A DNA stretch of 64,000 bases. It comes from Elmis aenea. Taxonomy: Eukaryota; Arthropoda; Insecta; Coleoptera; Elmidae. This document shows, piece by piece, positions 12,391 through 23,783 of the stretch (its first letter is position 1; every line of letters begins with the position of its first letter). The notes below the pieces were generated by a model. The model was not told where the DNA came from. It worked only from the letters and a program-made list of their open reading frames with translations, and made no database searches. The stretch covers positions 62,255,415 to 62,319,414 of the forward strand of contig OX393578.1 of NCBI GenBank assembly GCA_947652605.1, written 5' to 3'. The position numbers and the translations under genes were made by a program.

Positions 12391-15064
12391 AAAGAAGTTA
12401 GAAAATAAAAAGATGTTGGAAATTCTCAAAGCTCTTGTTCTTTGAATTACACCGTTCTTTAAACTCCCCAATTTATCCCAGTTTATTATGAAAATTATTA
12501 CAAATTTCTCAGTATTTTAATAAAGTTAACTTGTAATATTCAACGTGCACAAAAGATTCCAGATAATATCGGATTAAATAGGGATTTTCTTTTAAATTAA
12601 ATCCTTTGTCTGAAGAATTTATTGTTTAAAATTTGAAAGGCTTGATGAGAATATAAAATCTCCAGTGTAAGTGGTTAATTTATACTGAAATTAAAGGAGC
12701 CGGAGCGTTTCTTAGCTTTGTGGTTTTACTTCCATTGATTATCAGGGCGCAGTTAGCTTGCAAAAGTAGAATACAAGACTAAAGCAAGCCTTTGAACGAT
12801 CCGCAAGTTTTCAATTAACGACATTTAATTGATATCGGCGCGGGTTGCAAATTTTAGGTGGTTGATTTTAACGAGAGCATTCGGTGGGCAAATCGAAAGA
12901 ATGATAAATTATGCACTCCAAGTGGGACAATGGAAAATTACTTGTTGATTTATTGTGAGGAAGGAAATACATTGAGTATTCAAAAAAGGCAGATGTATTT
13001 TATTTTATGCTTGTCCCAACAATGCTAAACGTTTTTTAATTGTTCCAGTAATCCTTTAGGTTGAGTTTATCCAAGAGAACTGAATTTATTAGGTATAATA
13101 CCATAATTTTGGAAGGAGTGAAAAATTTGAGTTATCTCAAGAGGATTTTTAAATTTTGTTTATTACTACTACTATTTTAAAGAGACTAATATTTGAAAAT
13201 TGAACTCGAGTTTCGCTTGACTGTTTTCCATTTCACAGTTGCAAACACAAAGAAAATTACAGAAATATCTCAACTCGGCGAAATACATTTTTGCCTGCCA
13301 AACTATTATTAAAACCCATCTACAGTGCACAGTCTCCATACTTGGAAATCATTTTAATCAAGAGTTTATGAATACATATCCGCTATGAAAGTATTCAACA
13401 AATATTTCCCATTGAATATCGACGGCAGCTACTCTTGAGGTAATGTAGCATTACTTCGCTAAGTAGAAAACATTTCTATTACCATTTATCATCATTAAAA
13501 TGACAGCAAATAAAAAAGTGCACAACAGGTTTGTTAAAAATAGCTAGACATACATGTTGGAAAAACATACATTGCGACTAATCTATAACAGATGTATGTT
13601 AAATAGGGTCAAAATCTAATAGAACCTTTCTTAATTCTCCTTTGCATCAGTGTGCTTACTCTATTAATATGTGAAATTTTAATGATAATCTTTAATTTAA
13701 TATTGTATAACTCGTTGCATCAATTTTTGTTTCACACGTTACATTCGGGCACCCAGAAAATGCGTTAAGAACTGTTCAATATTTAACTTAACCCAGCTTA
13801 GAACGAAGTGAGTTACTTACTGCAGGAAAATGTAAAAATATGGAAATTCTAAGTGGCAACGAAAACTTTTTCACTGAGTAAGTCTTTTATACCTATAAAA
13901 TATTCTTTTACAGCCTTCCTTGATCAACTGTTTTAATTAGTTTGATCACGGAAAATGCACGCTCTTGATATATTATTAGTTACGATTCGGTCCGCAGAGT
14001 GGAATTTTCACGACATAATTATAATAATTTAATTATTAACGATGGTGGTAGTAATTTTTTATATAATCTAAGTCTATTAGGAATCGGAATCTTGGTTTCT
14101 CTGAGCTAATTTGCAAGGGTACTACTAGTCACAGCATCGCTATGACGTGATGAGAACACTTCGATCGAAGCGTCCTCTTCAATCATCCATCAGGCCAGAT
14201 CGCAGCATTTTGTAAGCCTCGTTGTCCAAATAATATTTATTATTAGTTGAAATAATTGTGATATTACATAAAAGGAGTGTTAAATTAGTTCTAAGATAGT
14301 GAAGATAAGAGTTTAAAAGGTAAACTGTTGACTGAATAAGTTATTTCGAAAATTGTATCGAGTAAAACAATAAATCTTCAACACAAAATATTCGCGACAC
14401 AAGTTTATAAATATACAACTGCCATGGGGATTACAGAGGGCGTGAAGATATTAAAAATGAATTTGCGGACATTTATCTCTACATGACATATTTTAAAACC
14501 ATTCAGAGTGTGTGTAGTTCTTCAAAGCACACAGCTTAAGGCGCAATAACAAGACAGTACCTCCGACGTTACATGAACCACTAATATTGGTTTTCCATTA
14601 CCATCTCTGCTGTAATAATATAAACAACGTCATAACAGTAAGGAAATGTTCGCCGCCATTGTGTGTCGATACAAAATGTTCGCTAAGGTTTGTAGTCCGA
14701 CCTTCCCAACATTTAAACTGCCTTTATCTGTTAATACTGTCGCCTATGGGACTAATATCTGCAAAATTAATAAAGGTACTGCTTTAAAATGCACATTGCA
14801 TTTTACTAAAATGTATAAAAGGCAACTTTAACGGTTCAAGTAAAATTCTCTTATCGTTCTGTCCGTAACTTTTAACATCTCTATATAATAAAATAATTCT
14901 TTGATGGGGCGCCATATAAAGTTTAAATATCAGGCAAATTAATACAAAAGCCGTATTAAAATTAGCAGGATATGTTTCTGTAACGTGTGAAAAGCTTAAG
15001 ACCAATCTCTTAATCTGTCTGTGTGTACCTTAAACAATTAACAATATATACCAATAGCAGGTAC
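12391..15064. other. Intron sequence, nothing recognised
   Basis: A stretch of mixed composition at about 12680-12960 is slightly richer in G+C (ggagccggagcg, gatatcggcgcggg) and looks unique rather than repetitive, so it may be conserved intron DNA. The overlapping frames at 14587-15005 show no motifs. Confidence 0.4.
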
Positions 15065-15240
15065 CTACGCAAAAATGGAATGGAAACGAAGTTTGAAAGG
15101 AAGATTAAGAGGAAGACAAAGAACCAAATGAGAAAACGAAGTGAGAGATAAACTAGAAGAAAAAAGGAGTTAGCTGGAGAGATGTATCACCGTTAGCCAA
15201 TGATAGACAAAACATAATCAAGAACTAGAAAAATATACCT
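15065..15240 (+). pseudogene. C-terminal remnant of an RTE-like LINE
   Basis: Frame 1 gives KMEWKRSLKGRLRGRQRTK and ENEVRDKLEE; after a frameshift comes GVSWRDVSPLANDRQN. This is the typical last segment of RTE-like ORF2 (GRRRRGRPRTRW...GVSWRDxxxLAxDRxxW). One stop (tga where Trp, tgg, is expected) and a frameshift are visible. Confidence 0.65.
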
Positions 15241-15640
15241 CAATTCCAAAGCGTACAAGAGGAACCAATTTAAAAAATGATGACTCTGATAACTTGGATA
15301 CTAAAAATTAACAAAACATGTTTTTTTAGGTTTATATGAATTGAGCTCAACAAATTCAGGGCATTTCTTAAAGTCGCCTGTATTTTTTTTAACATAACAC
15401 CTTACCTATTAAAATTACCCTGGATGACTGAAGGCAGAAAAGGGTTTATCATAAATAAATTAATGCATTTTTTAGATTAAAATTACCTGGATCTGTTGTT
15501 GTGTTTAACCCCTATTCTCCGGAATTAAGAAATATTTATCAAAATGTTTTGAAATTCAATCAGTTGTTTAAAAATGGCCATAGATACATGAAAAATCTCT
15601 TTTTATTAAATTACAGGACGCAGGTCCTGACTTAGGAGCT

Positions 15641-15667
15641 GTCGTTATATGACGACGCTCGGGGAAT
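15641..15667 (-). repeat. 27-bp box of piggyBac element 1, copy a (diverged)
   Basis: Reads GTCGTTATATGACGAC plus GCTCGGGGAAT. It has the same layout as the two other copies, with one change in the palindromic core and changes in the flank. Likely transposase-binding subterminal repeat. Confidence 0.8.
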
Positions 15668-15777
15668 ATGAGTACAAATAATAATAATCTTGGTATGTTT
15701 TATAATTTCAGATTTATTTGTGAAAGTATATTACAATGTAAATTAAATTTGAGACATATAAACTATAAACTTATAAA

Positions 15778-16748
15778 TTATGATGTTGAAAGCAAGGTAT
15801 ATATAGGATATTGGTCTAGCAAGTAAAGCACTGTAGATGAACATTTACCAAATTTACTCTCCATTATTTCATTTCCTCGATAAGTTTTTCCTTGGTAAGG
15901 ATCAAAGGTGATTAGATAACCAGATGGTGAATTTTGACACCAAACCTTGTATTCAAATCGTATTGGTTTATTTCTAATCGCTTGCTTACATCCGTGCCTA
16001 CCGAAGTATTCCACCATTGCCTCATCATGCGATATTGCTGAGGTGGGTGTATAATTTTCCATACATTTTTTTTGAATATATGAATTAATGGTCGTAATTT
16101 GGAAAACTTATCGAGCTTGTCTAAGTTTAAATTTGATTTAAAATGAAGTGATTTCATTATATTATCAAATCTATCCCTCCGCATAGATTCATATATCGCA
16201 ATATTGCGCAAATCACTACATGTACTCCAATACATTGCTTTTCCTGGCAATGGATTGTACCCAGAAACAATTAAAATGGCAAAACATACTCGCAGTTCCT
16301 CTTTGGTTAATTTTATATCTGGCCAGTTTTTTGATAAGCAATATTCGGAACTGGCAGTAATAATTAATGCGATTAAAGTATCATCAAAAAACCGTTCAAA
16401 ATATTGAACAGCAGTGACTTCATCAATGTTTTCTTCTGCCATAAAATGAAATTGACTAGGTTGTATATGTATAGTTTTACCGCCACTGCTCCATATAATT
16501 TGATCTTTTTTTGATTTTTTGGTGATCTTTGGTATTTTGTTTAGGTTGAAAATAGTTGAAACTTCTTTTCTGGTCTGTGTTTTCTCTGCCGGTTCCATTA
16601 GTTGATTTCTGGATAAACAGTTTATATTCGTCCCTTCTTCTTCATCTGAATCTTCGTCTGTTAGCTCATTAACTGCAGGTGGTTCAATAAAAATATCTTG
16701 TTCACTATCATCATTTTCTAACAAATCCATCATTTCGGCTACACTCAA
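15778..16748 (-). pseudogene. piggyBac-type transposase, N-terminal half, frameshifted
   Basis: The frame starts around 16748 (RFLSVAEMMDLLENDDSEQD, an acidic N terminus with EDSDEEEG) and runs through the DDE_Tnp_1_7 region: VTAVQYFERFFDDTLIALII, YMS-type LRVCFAILIVSGYNPLPGKA, FDNIMKSLHFKSN. Near 16066-16073 an eight-base A run (minus strand) shifts the frame. The next frame continues ISHDEAMVEYFGRHGCKQAI and NKPIRFEYKVWC, which holds the first catalytic Asp (SxDE). The reading ends after SSTVLYLLDQYP at 15778, before the second (CDNFFTS) and third (VDxxDQ) Asp blocks. No ATG precedes RFLSVAE in frame; the native start may be an internal ATG at about 16736 or a 5' exon. Not functional. Confidence 0.9.
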
Positions 16749-16783
16749 AAATCTAAGGACAAATAGGGTATGTTAGTACATGC

Positions 16784-16810
16784 ATTCTCCTAGCGTCGTC
16801 ATATGACGAC
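16784..16810 (+). repeat. 27-bp box of piggyBac element 1, copy b (internal, inverted)
   Basis: ATTCTCCTAGC followed by GTCGTCATATGACGAC, an exact reverse complement of copy c, although it lies about 350 bp inside the element and lacks the terminal TTAACCCTT. Confidence 0.9.
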
Positions 16811-16938
16811 AATCAAATTTATAGCGAAATAACTCCCTCTTAAATGTTATTATAAATAATTACATTTTATATAAAAAACACTTGACTATTATATATTCAA
16901 AATATGTAAACAAATAAAATATTTTTACCATAATTATA

Positions 16939-17163
16939 TTATTTAGCACTTACTTTTTTGACGACGTCATGGTTTTCGTGTTCTCTCGTAACTTGGTCAC
17001 TTTTAACAATTAAATATGTTCGAAGTCCGCAACTTACTGCGATGCAATGGCTACATTTATGAAAACAATTGTTTACCTGAGTAATTAAACTTAAGCTGAC
17101 AGGTTTAAAATCATCAGGTACCTGACAATACACCGTTATTACAGGACAGGTAAACGTCGTCAT
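16939..17163 (-). other. Leader open frame in piggyBac element 1
   Basis: A 74-codon frame whose ATG lies inside the terminal 27-bp box. It is Cys/His-rich in the middle (CFHKCSHCIAVSCG). AAAAAA followed by GTAAGT near 16951 is a good splice donor and tttgtccttag at about 16756 a good acceptor just before the transposase. However, the phases differ by one base, so splicing into the transposase needs an additional indel or another acceptor. I do not recognise the product. It may be a 5' exon of the transposase or chance. Confidence 0.3.
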
Positions 17164-17182
17164 ATGACGACGCTAGGAGAAT
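17156..17182 (-). repeat. 27-bp box of piggyBac element 1, copy c (terminal)
   Basis: GTCGTCATATGACGAC (a perfect 16-bp palindrome) followed by GCTAGGAGAAT, then AAGGG and TTAA. It forms the right end of the element. Confidence 0.9.
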
Positions 17183-17191
17183 AAGGGTTAA

Positions 17192-19483
17192 ATGAATATT
17201 ATTTTATAAATCACAGAGCCATCCTTCAATCTGTCTCCACGTACCTTAATTTTTTAACGCTAACCAAATAGTCCTTAGTAAACTGTAACTTTAAGCTTTG
17301 ACGTTTATTAGCAAATGTAAAAATTGATAATGAAACTTTATCGGTTGCTAAACGCATAAAACAAACCAACAATAAAATGTTTTAGTGGATGATGCAAATT
17401 GTCTTAGTCAGCGAAACTTCCATATGAATACGATAATAAAAATATGCAACGTCGGGCAATAATATTTTGATGGCAGTGGTCATAACCGTGAGAGATTTTT
17501 AATAATTAGTTTTATAATACGGTTTTTTACAGCGTGGTTTTTACTAACCTGTTAAAACGCCCGCGTGTTCACACGTTACAGGTGAAAGACAGGTCGATGC
17601 CCACAAAAGGGATGGTTGAAAGCTTTATAAGCAAGAATGCGATGACAAAAAATCCGGAAATACCGACAAATTTTAATCAACATAAAACTGGTAAAAATGC
17701 TGATTTTCACTATTTTCCTTCAGGCATCCAATGCTTAGTGTCAAAAAAAGTGACCGAAAAAGTATAGACGCTTTAGAGATGTGTAGCTAGCACCGAATGT
17801 TAGGAACATCTTGAATTAAATAATCTTAACAACTCAACGTCTTTATACAAGAGTATCACAGCGACAAATTTTGGCCACATATCGAGGAGAAATACCAGTA
17901 GTCCTGATTGTGCAAGAATAAACGAATGGAAAACGTCTCCAAGAAAGAGCCTTAGTGCTGGTTAGATCAAACGAAGACCGGTAAGCTTTTCGGCAGACAC
18001 CCCAAGAAGCTAAAATTGAAAGAATTAGTTCTTACAATCATAACGCAGCATAGCGAAACAGTAACACGATGGCCCGAAAGCTTTTCCTAAAAGGCTAGAG
18101 GCTAAAAAGAAGAAATTTCGAACTATTTGCCTTGTTTGAAAAATAATTAAGTTGATACGAAAATCTGCAATAGCAAAAATGATTGAAATTTTAGCTCGCA
18201 GCTACAAACACGTAGTTGACTGTATTTTAGATCGTTCAAGCGTTCCACTGCGTCATCCGCTATTTATTACGAGGACGAATTTATGTTTACGAAAGTCCTT
18301 TGGTCCTTAACTCGGCGCTTAACATGATACCTCTACTAAAAGCACTTGTTTAAACGTGTCGTTTGTACCCAAGTAAACGTTTTGATACACGTGCTTCGCT
18401 GTAAAATGCTTTTATAGTTGAATTTGCTCCATTTACAATTTTTGTGCTGTAGTTATCTGATTCCCATTCAATTCCAATTTCTTAAAGCGAGCAGTTTGTA
18501 GAATGACGAGACAATAAAGTAGGGTAGGGTTAAAAAAGATTAAAAGACTTGTTGAAGAGGAGTTTAATGCGACTTTGATCGACTTAGGTCCCCGGTGAGC
18601 GTAACTTTAATTTACTTTTAGAGTGTACCTGTGTGTTTAATTATTTAAAGTATGAATTTATTTTCGTTCCCACTACTCAATGCGTGGAAAACGGTTTTGT
18701 TAAATGAAAGGGACATAAAAACCATGAAAGGAAGAGTAAGGATAAAAATGCAAGTCGTAATTTACTAGAAAGAACCTGCATAAAACCGAATTGATTTTCT
18801 TAATACGCCAAAAAGGATCACAAACTGGAAACCAAAATTGGATTTTTTCAACAGTTTTTAGTCCTGCTTAAGTATGTACTAAACAAACCTTTTTTTCTGT
18901 GTAATTCTGATTTAAAAAAAACAGCAATCGAAGTATATATTTTGTTGTCGTGAGTAGATGCAACTTTAGCATATTCCGGAATCATGCACAACAGAACGGT
19001 TTTGTTGATACCAACCGCTCTAATAATTTGCTCTCATACTAACACGTAATAAACAATCAGGCTGGATGAGGGTGTATGGGAAACGCAGTTTGAGGGTCCA
19101 GCAAAATGGAACCGCGGTCGGCTTAATGAAGTCGCGTATATCACATTGTTCAAATTCCATTCTCCGGTGGAGTTAATAATGATGCACACTTTTCAAACTA
19201 TTGACGTACGCAACGACAACTACGATCAATTCGACCCGAATTTACAGATTAATAACAGACAGGTTCGTTGGTAAAAAAATTATAGTTAAAAGCCCAAAAT
19301 CATACTGTATAAGAAGATCAAGTAAGACCAAACATTATTTTTCTTTGATACGCATATCTTAGGCTCAAAAACGCAATAAGTTTTACACGTAGTATTCTCC
19401 GAGCTCGCTTTGAGGTTTTCCCAATCGCATTTTGCGGTGAAGCATACTTTGTGTGTTTATCGCGAGAGATTTGAATTTCTTAC
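17192..19483. other. Intron sequence, nothing recognised
   Basis: Between piggyBac element 1 and the donor of the QUA2 exon. An open frame at 17534-17767 and a Lys-rich broken stretch around 17900-18160 show no motif. A more G+C-rich part at about 19060-19250 may be unique intron DNA. Confidence 0.4.
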
Positions 19484-19688
19484 CAGGTTCTAATCCGCGT
19501 AATGCCGGATGGTCATCTGGACTTTCAGGGACACCTTCCATTGTATCTCCTGAAAGATTGTCTTCGTTGGTACAGTCGTCTCCCGGACTGCATCCAACGC
19601 CTCCTTCATCACCTTTGCTACTATTTCTCTGACTCGACAACACCTGCATCTCCCACATTTGTTCTTGTCGAATATCGTCATTGTAATC
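19484..19688 (-). CDS. QUA2/linker exon of the same STAR-family protein
   Basis: A 205-nt exon (68 codons plus one base). Acceptor: aaatgttgtttcag before GATTAC; donor: CCTG followed by GTAAGA at 19483..19478. It opens with DYNDDIRQEQMWEMQ, which follows RRFLVP of the upstream exon as in KHDRBS proteins (LIPDYNDEIRQ). The rest is an acidic, Ser/Gly/Asp-rich linker (GDEGGVGCSPGDD, PESPDDHPALRGLEP) with no fold that I recognise. The frame stays open past the donor for another 33 codons to a stop at about 19383 (KKFKSLAINTQ...). That read-through could be an intron-retention isoform with a short basic tail, but the strong donor and the matching phase of the next exon make splicing the preferred model. 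Confidence 0.88.
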
Positions 19689-20770
19689 CTGAAACAACAT
19701 TTAGAGATTAATAATATTCATAAATTACCACAGCAAAAGTAATTTGTGCTTAATTTAATTAAATACTGTGTTTGGACAGTCATGACCGAAATTAATTTAA
19801 AAAAATTAGAAAATTATAAATAATTGATCCATAAGTGACAAACAAAAACACACCAATTTTTATTCTAATTTGAGAATAAATAACCGATTAATGAAAACTA
19901 ATTTACATTAATTGTGTCGACTAACACAATTATTAAAATAAGATAAAATTGCTTCATTCACTAAACAGACAAACTTCATTTCTTTATTTTCATGAAACTT
20001 GTTATGCCTTACTGCTTGATTAGGAAGATTGCTTTTGGATCATAAAAGATAACGATAAAATATCAGAACCAATCACATTAATTGCACATTCGTTATTTTG
20101 GAAATTTATTCCACCATTATGTTTTATTAAGATATTTATTGATAGTTCATTTTGTTAATATATTGAACATATTTATTGTTAAGTGTGAAAAGTAAATACA
20201 TCCATAAATAAACATGTTTTCATTAAACTCCATCTATTAAAATCCAGTTGTTGTAAATGAGCTTAAACGTGCATATAAAATTAGTGTTTAATGATATTAA
20301 ATCGCATTAGATAACTATGATTTTAATTAAAGCCAACTGGTGAAACTAGCCTTTAAGGATTAAGTTATTAACCGATACAACTAAACTGTTTTCTAAATCT
20401 GACGATACATGAATCTAATTAATGAAGAGACTGTATTAAAATGGTTGGGGCATGTTATTTAAACATGTTACAAGTTATTCTACAAATTCTAAAACAATCC
20501 TTTTATAAGTCTCTATGTACCTACCTTGAATAAATCAACCAATCTATGAAAATTATCCTTAACAACTTAAAAGATATACAAAGGTGTAGAACTGAATTTA
20601 TTAATAATAATAATTAATTACAATTAATAGGACAAGTTTTGATAACACACATGAAGCTATTTGATCATTTTAAAACAATATTACAGTCTGTCGATACTTA
20701 GCTTAAGTAAATGATAAATAATCGTCTTAAAGTGGCGCAAAATAAACCTAAATGTCCACAAATTAGTAGA
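19689..20770. other. Intron sequence next to the QUA2 exon acceptor
   Basis: Very AT-rich. It holds the acceptor tract directly upstream of the exon; otherwise I see nothing. Confidence 0.45.
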
Positions 20771-20870
20771 CATAATATGAGTTGTAAGAAGCATATTACG
20801 CATGAGTGGAAAAGATGCGCACGGAGCCGCGTAGCGGAGAGTGCGTAATTGCTTCACAACTCGTGTTATG
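20771..20870. repeat. Imperfect 100-bp inverted repeat with G+C-rich loop
   Basis: CATAATATGAGTTGTAAGAA at the left pairs with TTCACAACTCGTGTTATG at the right, continuing into ATTACGCA/TGCGTAAT. The loop (gatgcgcacggagccgcgtagcgg) is unusually G+C-rich for this region. Possibly the end or core of a short element. Confidence 0.6.
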
Positions 20871-20964
20871 CAGCGTACTTTTTCTACGATCACATAATAC
20901 CTACGATTTTAATGGCTTTTGGGTTCATATACACATGCAATTACGTTGTCTAGTCAATTTTGAA

Positions 20965-21140
20965 GTAAGCCTACTTTGACATATCTAGACGTGTGCGTTT
21001 TGCTTACCGTGCGTTATAACTCACTTACTAGGCATGCAGGAAGTGTTTGACGTGAGTCTACTTTGATCACTTCTTTAAAAAACTGTGCTTTTTGCTTACC
21101 GTGCGTAAGGAGCCACTTACTATGCATGCAGGCTGTACGG
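20965..21140 (+). repeat. Two-copy tandem duplication, about 90-bp unit
   Basis: TTTTGCTTACCGTGCG followed by a variable 8 bp, CACTTACTA-GCATGCAGG, occurs at 20998 and again at 21090; CTACTTTGA also repeats at 20971 and 21059. The copies differ at several sites, so the duplication is not recent. Confidence 0.75.
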
Positions 21141-22233
21141 TAAGAGTCATTTACATTAGTGGTCGTAGAAAAAGTATTTAAATTAACCTCACCTGTTCTC
21201 CCAAGAAATGTACCTAAGGCTATTTCATTATTGCATAGCATCCTCAAATATGGCTGTACGGGCCTTGAATAATCAACCCCACATAATGAAATTATCCTTT
21301 AAAAAGCGAAGCCATATAAGGTTAATCATCTGACAACTCGGTAAGAATAACTTATTAAAGTTTATAGGACACGTCCCTTGATGACATATGGAACTGTTTT
21401 ATTAATTTTAGGCCAATCTGTCCATATGTGTGTTCACACGTTAAATACTTTTAGCTTGTAGAAGGAAGAAAACTGAAGTGTTTAAATTAATAGCAAATTT
21501 TGAAAGTACTGTAAAGTGTGTAATATTTTTTTTTTTGGTGAAAAATGATCTTTATTTTTATTAATGTATAAAAAAAAAGTCACCCACCGCATATGTTTCA
21601 ATCGGTTTCTTTCAGGAGAGCGCTGAAATAATTTTTTAACACTGAATTGGTTTGGTCTGGAATATAACAATTAATAACGCTCCAAAAACTACATTCCATG
21701 AACGTTGAGCCATAATATTGTAAGGATTTGAAGTACATATTTGCATATATCTTCAGTTTTTGCTACAACAATGAACGAAAGACGAATTATTTCGATTTAA
21801 AACTCATCTTTCATTTCCGTTTGTGTGAGAGTATTGATATATATTTACGTACTTTATCAAAATTTATAAGTCCATAGATTTATCAGTCTCGAAGGTACGC
21901 TTTATATTAATATGATCCTGGAAGTTTCACGCGCAAGAAGATTAAGTTTGAAAGCTGAAAATCATAAATATTTTCCGCACTAGTTCATACGATTAGAGAA
22001 GTATTATTTCATTACAAATTGGAAGCAGTGGGGGGTGCTCACGAGGCGAGAGAAAGATAAATGAGTTCAACGCGACGGTGTGTTAGAAGAGGATATTTTC
22101 TTTGATATCAGGAGCACCTGCTGGTCTAATTAAATACAATATGGATGAACTGAAGTAGTCACTGTGAGCAGCGAAGTGTTCGTTATTTTTAATTATCGTC
22201 ATGTTTTTCTAAGATTTCGGATTTAAAGCACTA
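21141..22233. other. Intron sequence, nothing recognised
   Basis: AT-rich, with a short T run at about 21529. No gene, no repeat ends. Confidence 0.4.
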
Positions 22234-22556
22234 AGCATCTCCTGAAAGCTTATTTCTATCAGGAAAAGAAAAACATAAAAAAGGCTTTGTCGTTCGCATA
22301 TGAAGCAAAAAGTTTTCTTATTTTATTTAAGACGGTGTATAGTCTATTAATTCGTTTTTTAAAATTAAAATACTGCACTTCATTTTGTCTGTTTGTAGAA
22401 GCATCTCCTGAAAACTTATTTTTATCAGAAAAAACATAAAAAAAGCTTTGTTGTTCGTATATGAAGGCAAAGGTTTGCCTATTTTATTTAAGAGGTTATA
22501 GTCTATTGATTAGTTTTTTAAAATTGAAATATTGCACTTTTTTTGTCCGTTTGTAT
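22234..22556 (+). repeat. Two-copy tandem duplication, about 166-bp unit
   Basis: AGCATCTCCTGAAAGCTTAT starts at 22234 and AGCATCTCCTGAAAACTTAT at 22400. Both continue through ATCAG-AAAA, GCTTTGT-GTTCG-ATATGAA, ATTTTATTTAAGA and TATAGTCTATT to TTTTGTC-GTTTGTA. Identity is roughly 85% by eye with small indels. Confidence 0.88.
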
Positions 22557-22619
22557 GAGCTTAAATATCAACAGTTTCGTTGACAAAAAAAAACATAATT
22601 AAAGATAAAATCGGTTGAA

Positions 22620-22860
22620 ACCAAAATACAAGAAAGACAGCTGGGATGCATGGAGCTCATTTATCGGATGAAAGAAGAAAGGTTAACCAGAAAAGCTTAT
22701 GAAGCAAGATCACAGGGAAAAACAAAAGAGGTAGACCGACGAAAACCTGACAAGACGAAGTTAAAAAAGCAGCAACGAATAGAAAAAATCAAATGGAAAG
22801 AGATAAAAGACTTAAAACAAGACAAAAAAATTAAAAAAAAAAATCACCACAACAAATTTC
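22620..22860 (+). pseudogene. C-terminal remnant of an RTE-like LINE
   Basis: Reads QERQLGCMELIYRMKEERLT, then RKAYEARSQGK; after one frameshift KRGRPTKT, QDEVKKAATNRKNQMERDK. It fits the RTE-like ORF2 end (RQLxWxGHIxRM...RxxYEAxxxGKRxRGRPxKTW). A 5'-truncated, frameshifted copy. Confidence 0.72.
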
Positions 22861-23741
22861 AACGGTCCTACACCCACTTTTTTCGCAATTTAAACGAACC
22901 GGGTTCAATAATTGCTATGTAGGATGTAAAGGATGGTAGCATGAAGTCCCAAGTCAATTAATTTGGTTAATAAAAGAACAGAAAAAAAAAATTGTTGATA
23001 AAGCAACCAAAAATCAAAACATTACTTAAGTTTCAGAAATTTTGGTCACCACTTTATCGGGCATGTTTTTCAATCCCAGTAGGTACTACATAAAGATAGT
23101 GAATTTGTAAAGCCACAGTCTCTTCCAAAAAACAGTTTTAATACCTAGTTTCAAGGCATATTTGTTTAATTCTGCTAATAAAAACTGCAGCTTCATTTCA
23201 GCGCATAATAGGATGAAAACGCCTCAAGACAGGAATGTTTAGATGTAAAACGCATAACGACTACCCATCATAATAAATCTACGTATAAAACAGAACTCTA
23301 AACAAATATTTACTCGAATAATAGGTAATTTAAAAACTAACAAACAATGTGGCGAATTCCCACAATTGCATGAAGGCTGCGGTATTCAACTGTTACTGGA
23401 AAAGTCGTTTTTCCGCTGCTTGTAAATAATTCCTGAAACTCAATTTATGCAGAAAGGCACCGACCACCATTTATCTACTTGGCATTATATTTTTCAGTGA
23501 AAGAGTTTCATGGAATATAAGGGCTGCAGATATTGTTTCAGTTATTATATTTTCCGGATTTAAATCGGTTTTATTTTAAATAAACTTCGAAACAATAGCT
23601 TTTCAATGTACACTAGCGGTTAAAAACCTCGGTGTTTCCAGAAACATTAACTTTACGTTAATGTAAAATAATCAGTAAAAATAACGTTATAAATAAAAAC
23701 AATTACATTTACAAACAACATTTGTGATATGCTTGTTGCGG
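22861..23741. other. Intron sequence, nothing recognised
   Basis: AT-rich without gene or repeat ends that I recognise. Confidence 0.4.
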
Positions 23742-23783
23742 CGAAGAATTGTGGGCGGAGAATTGTGGGAGAAGAATGTTCCG
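23742..23783 (+). repeat. Short copy of the GAAGAATTGTGG minisatellite
   Basis: Two 14-bp units (CGAAGAATTGTGGG, CGGAGAATTGTGGG) and a terminal variant AGAAGAATGTTCC. The same unit and nearly the same terminal variant occur in the large array at 47958-48231. Confidence 0.85.

Larger units (their letters stand above)
15505..17191 (-). mobile_element. piggyBac-family DNA transposon 1, internally deleted, TTAA to TTAA
   Basis: It is bounded by TTAA at 15505-15508 and 17188-17191, the target that piggyBac duplicates. The ends read TTAACCCCTATTCTCC on the left and TTAACCCTTATTCTCC (reverse complement) on the right, 15 of 16 identical. Inside lies the 5' half of a transposase gene on the minus strand. 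A 27-bp box with a 16-bp palindromic core occurs three times (15641, 16784, 17156). The element is 1687 bp, while autonomous relatives are about 2.4 kb or more; the transposase 3' half is missing. Confidence 0.93.
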
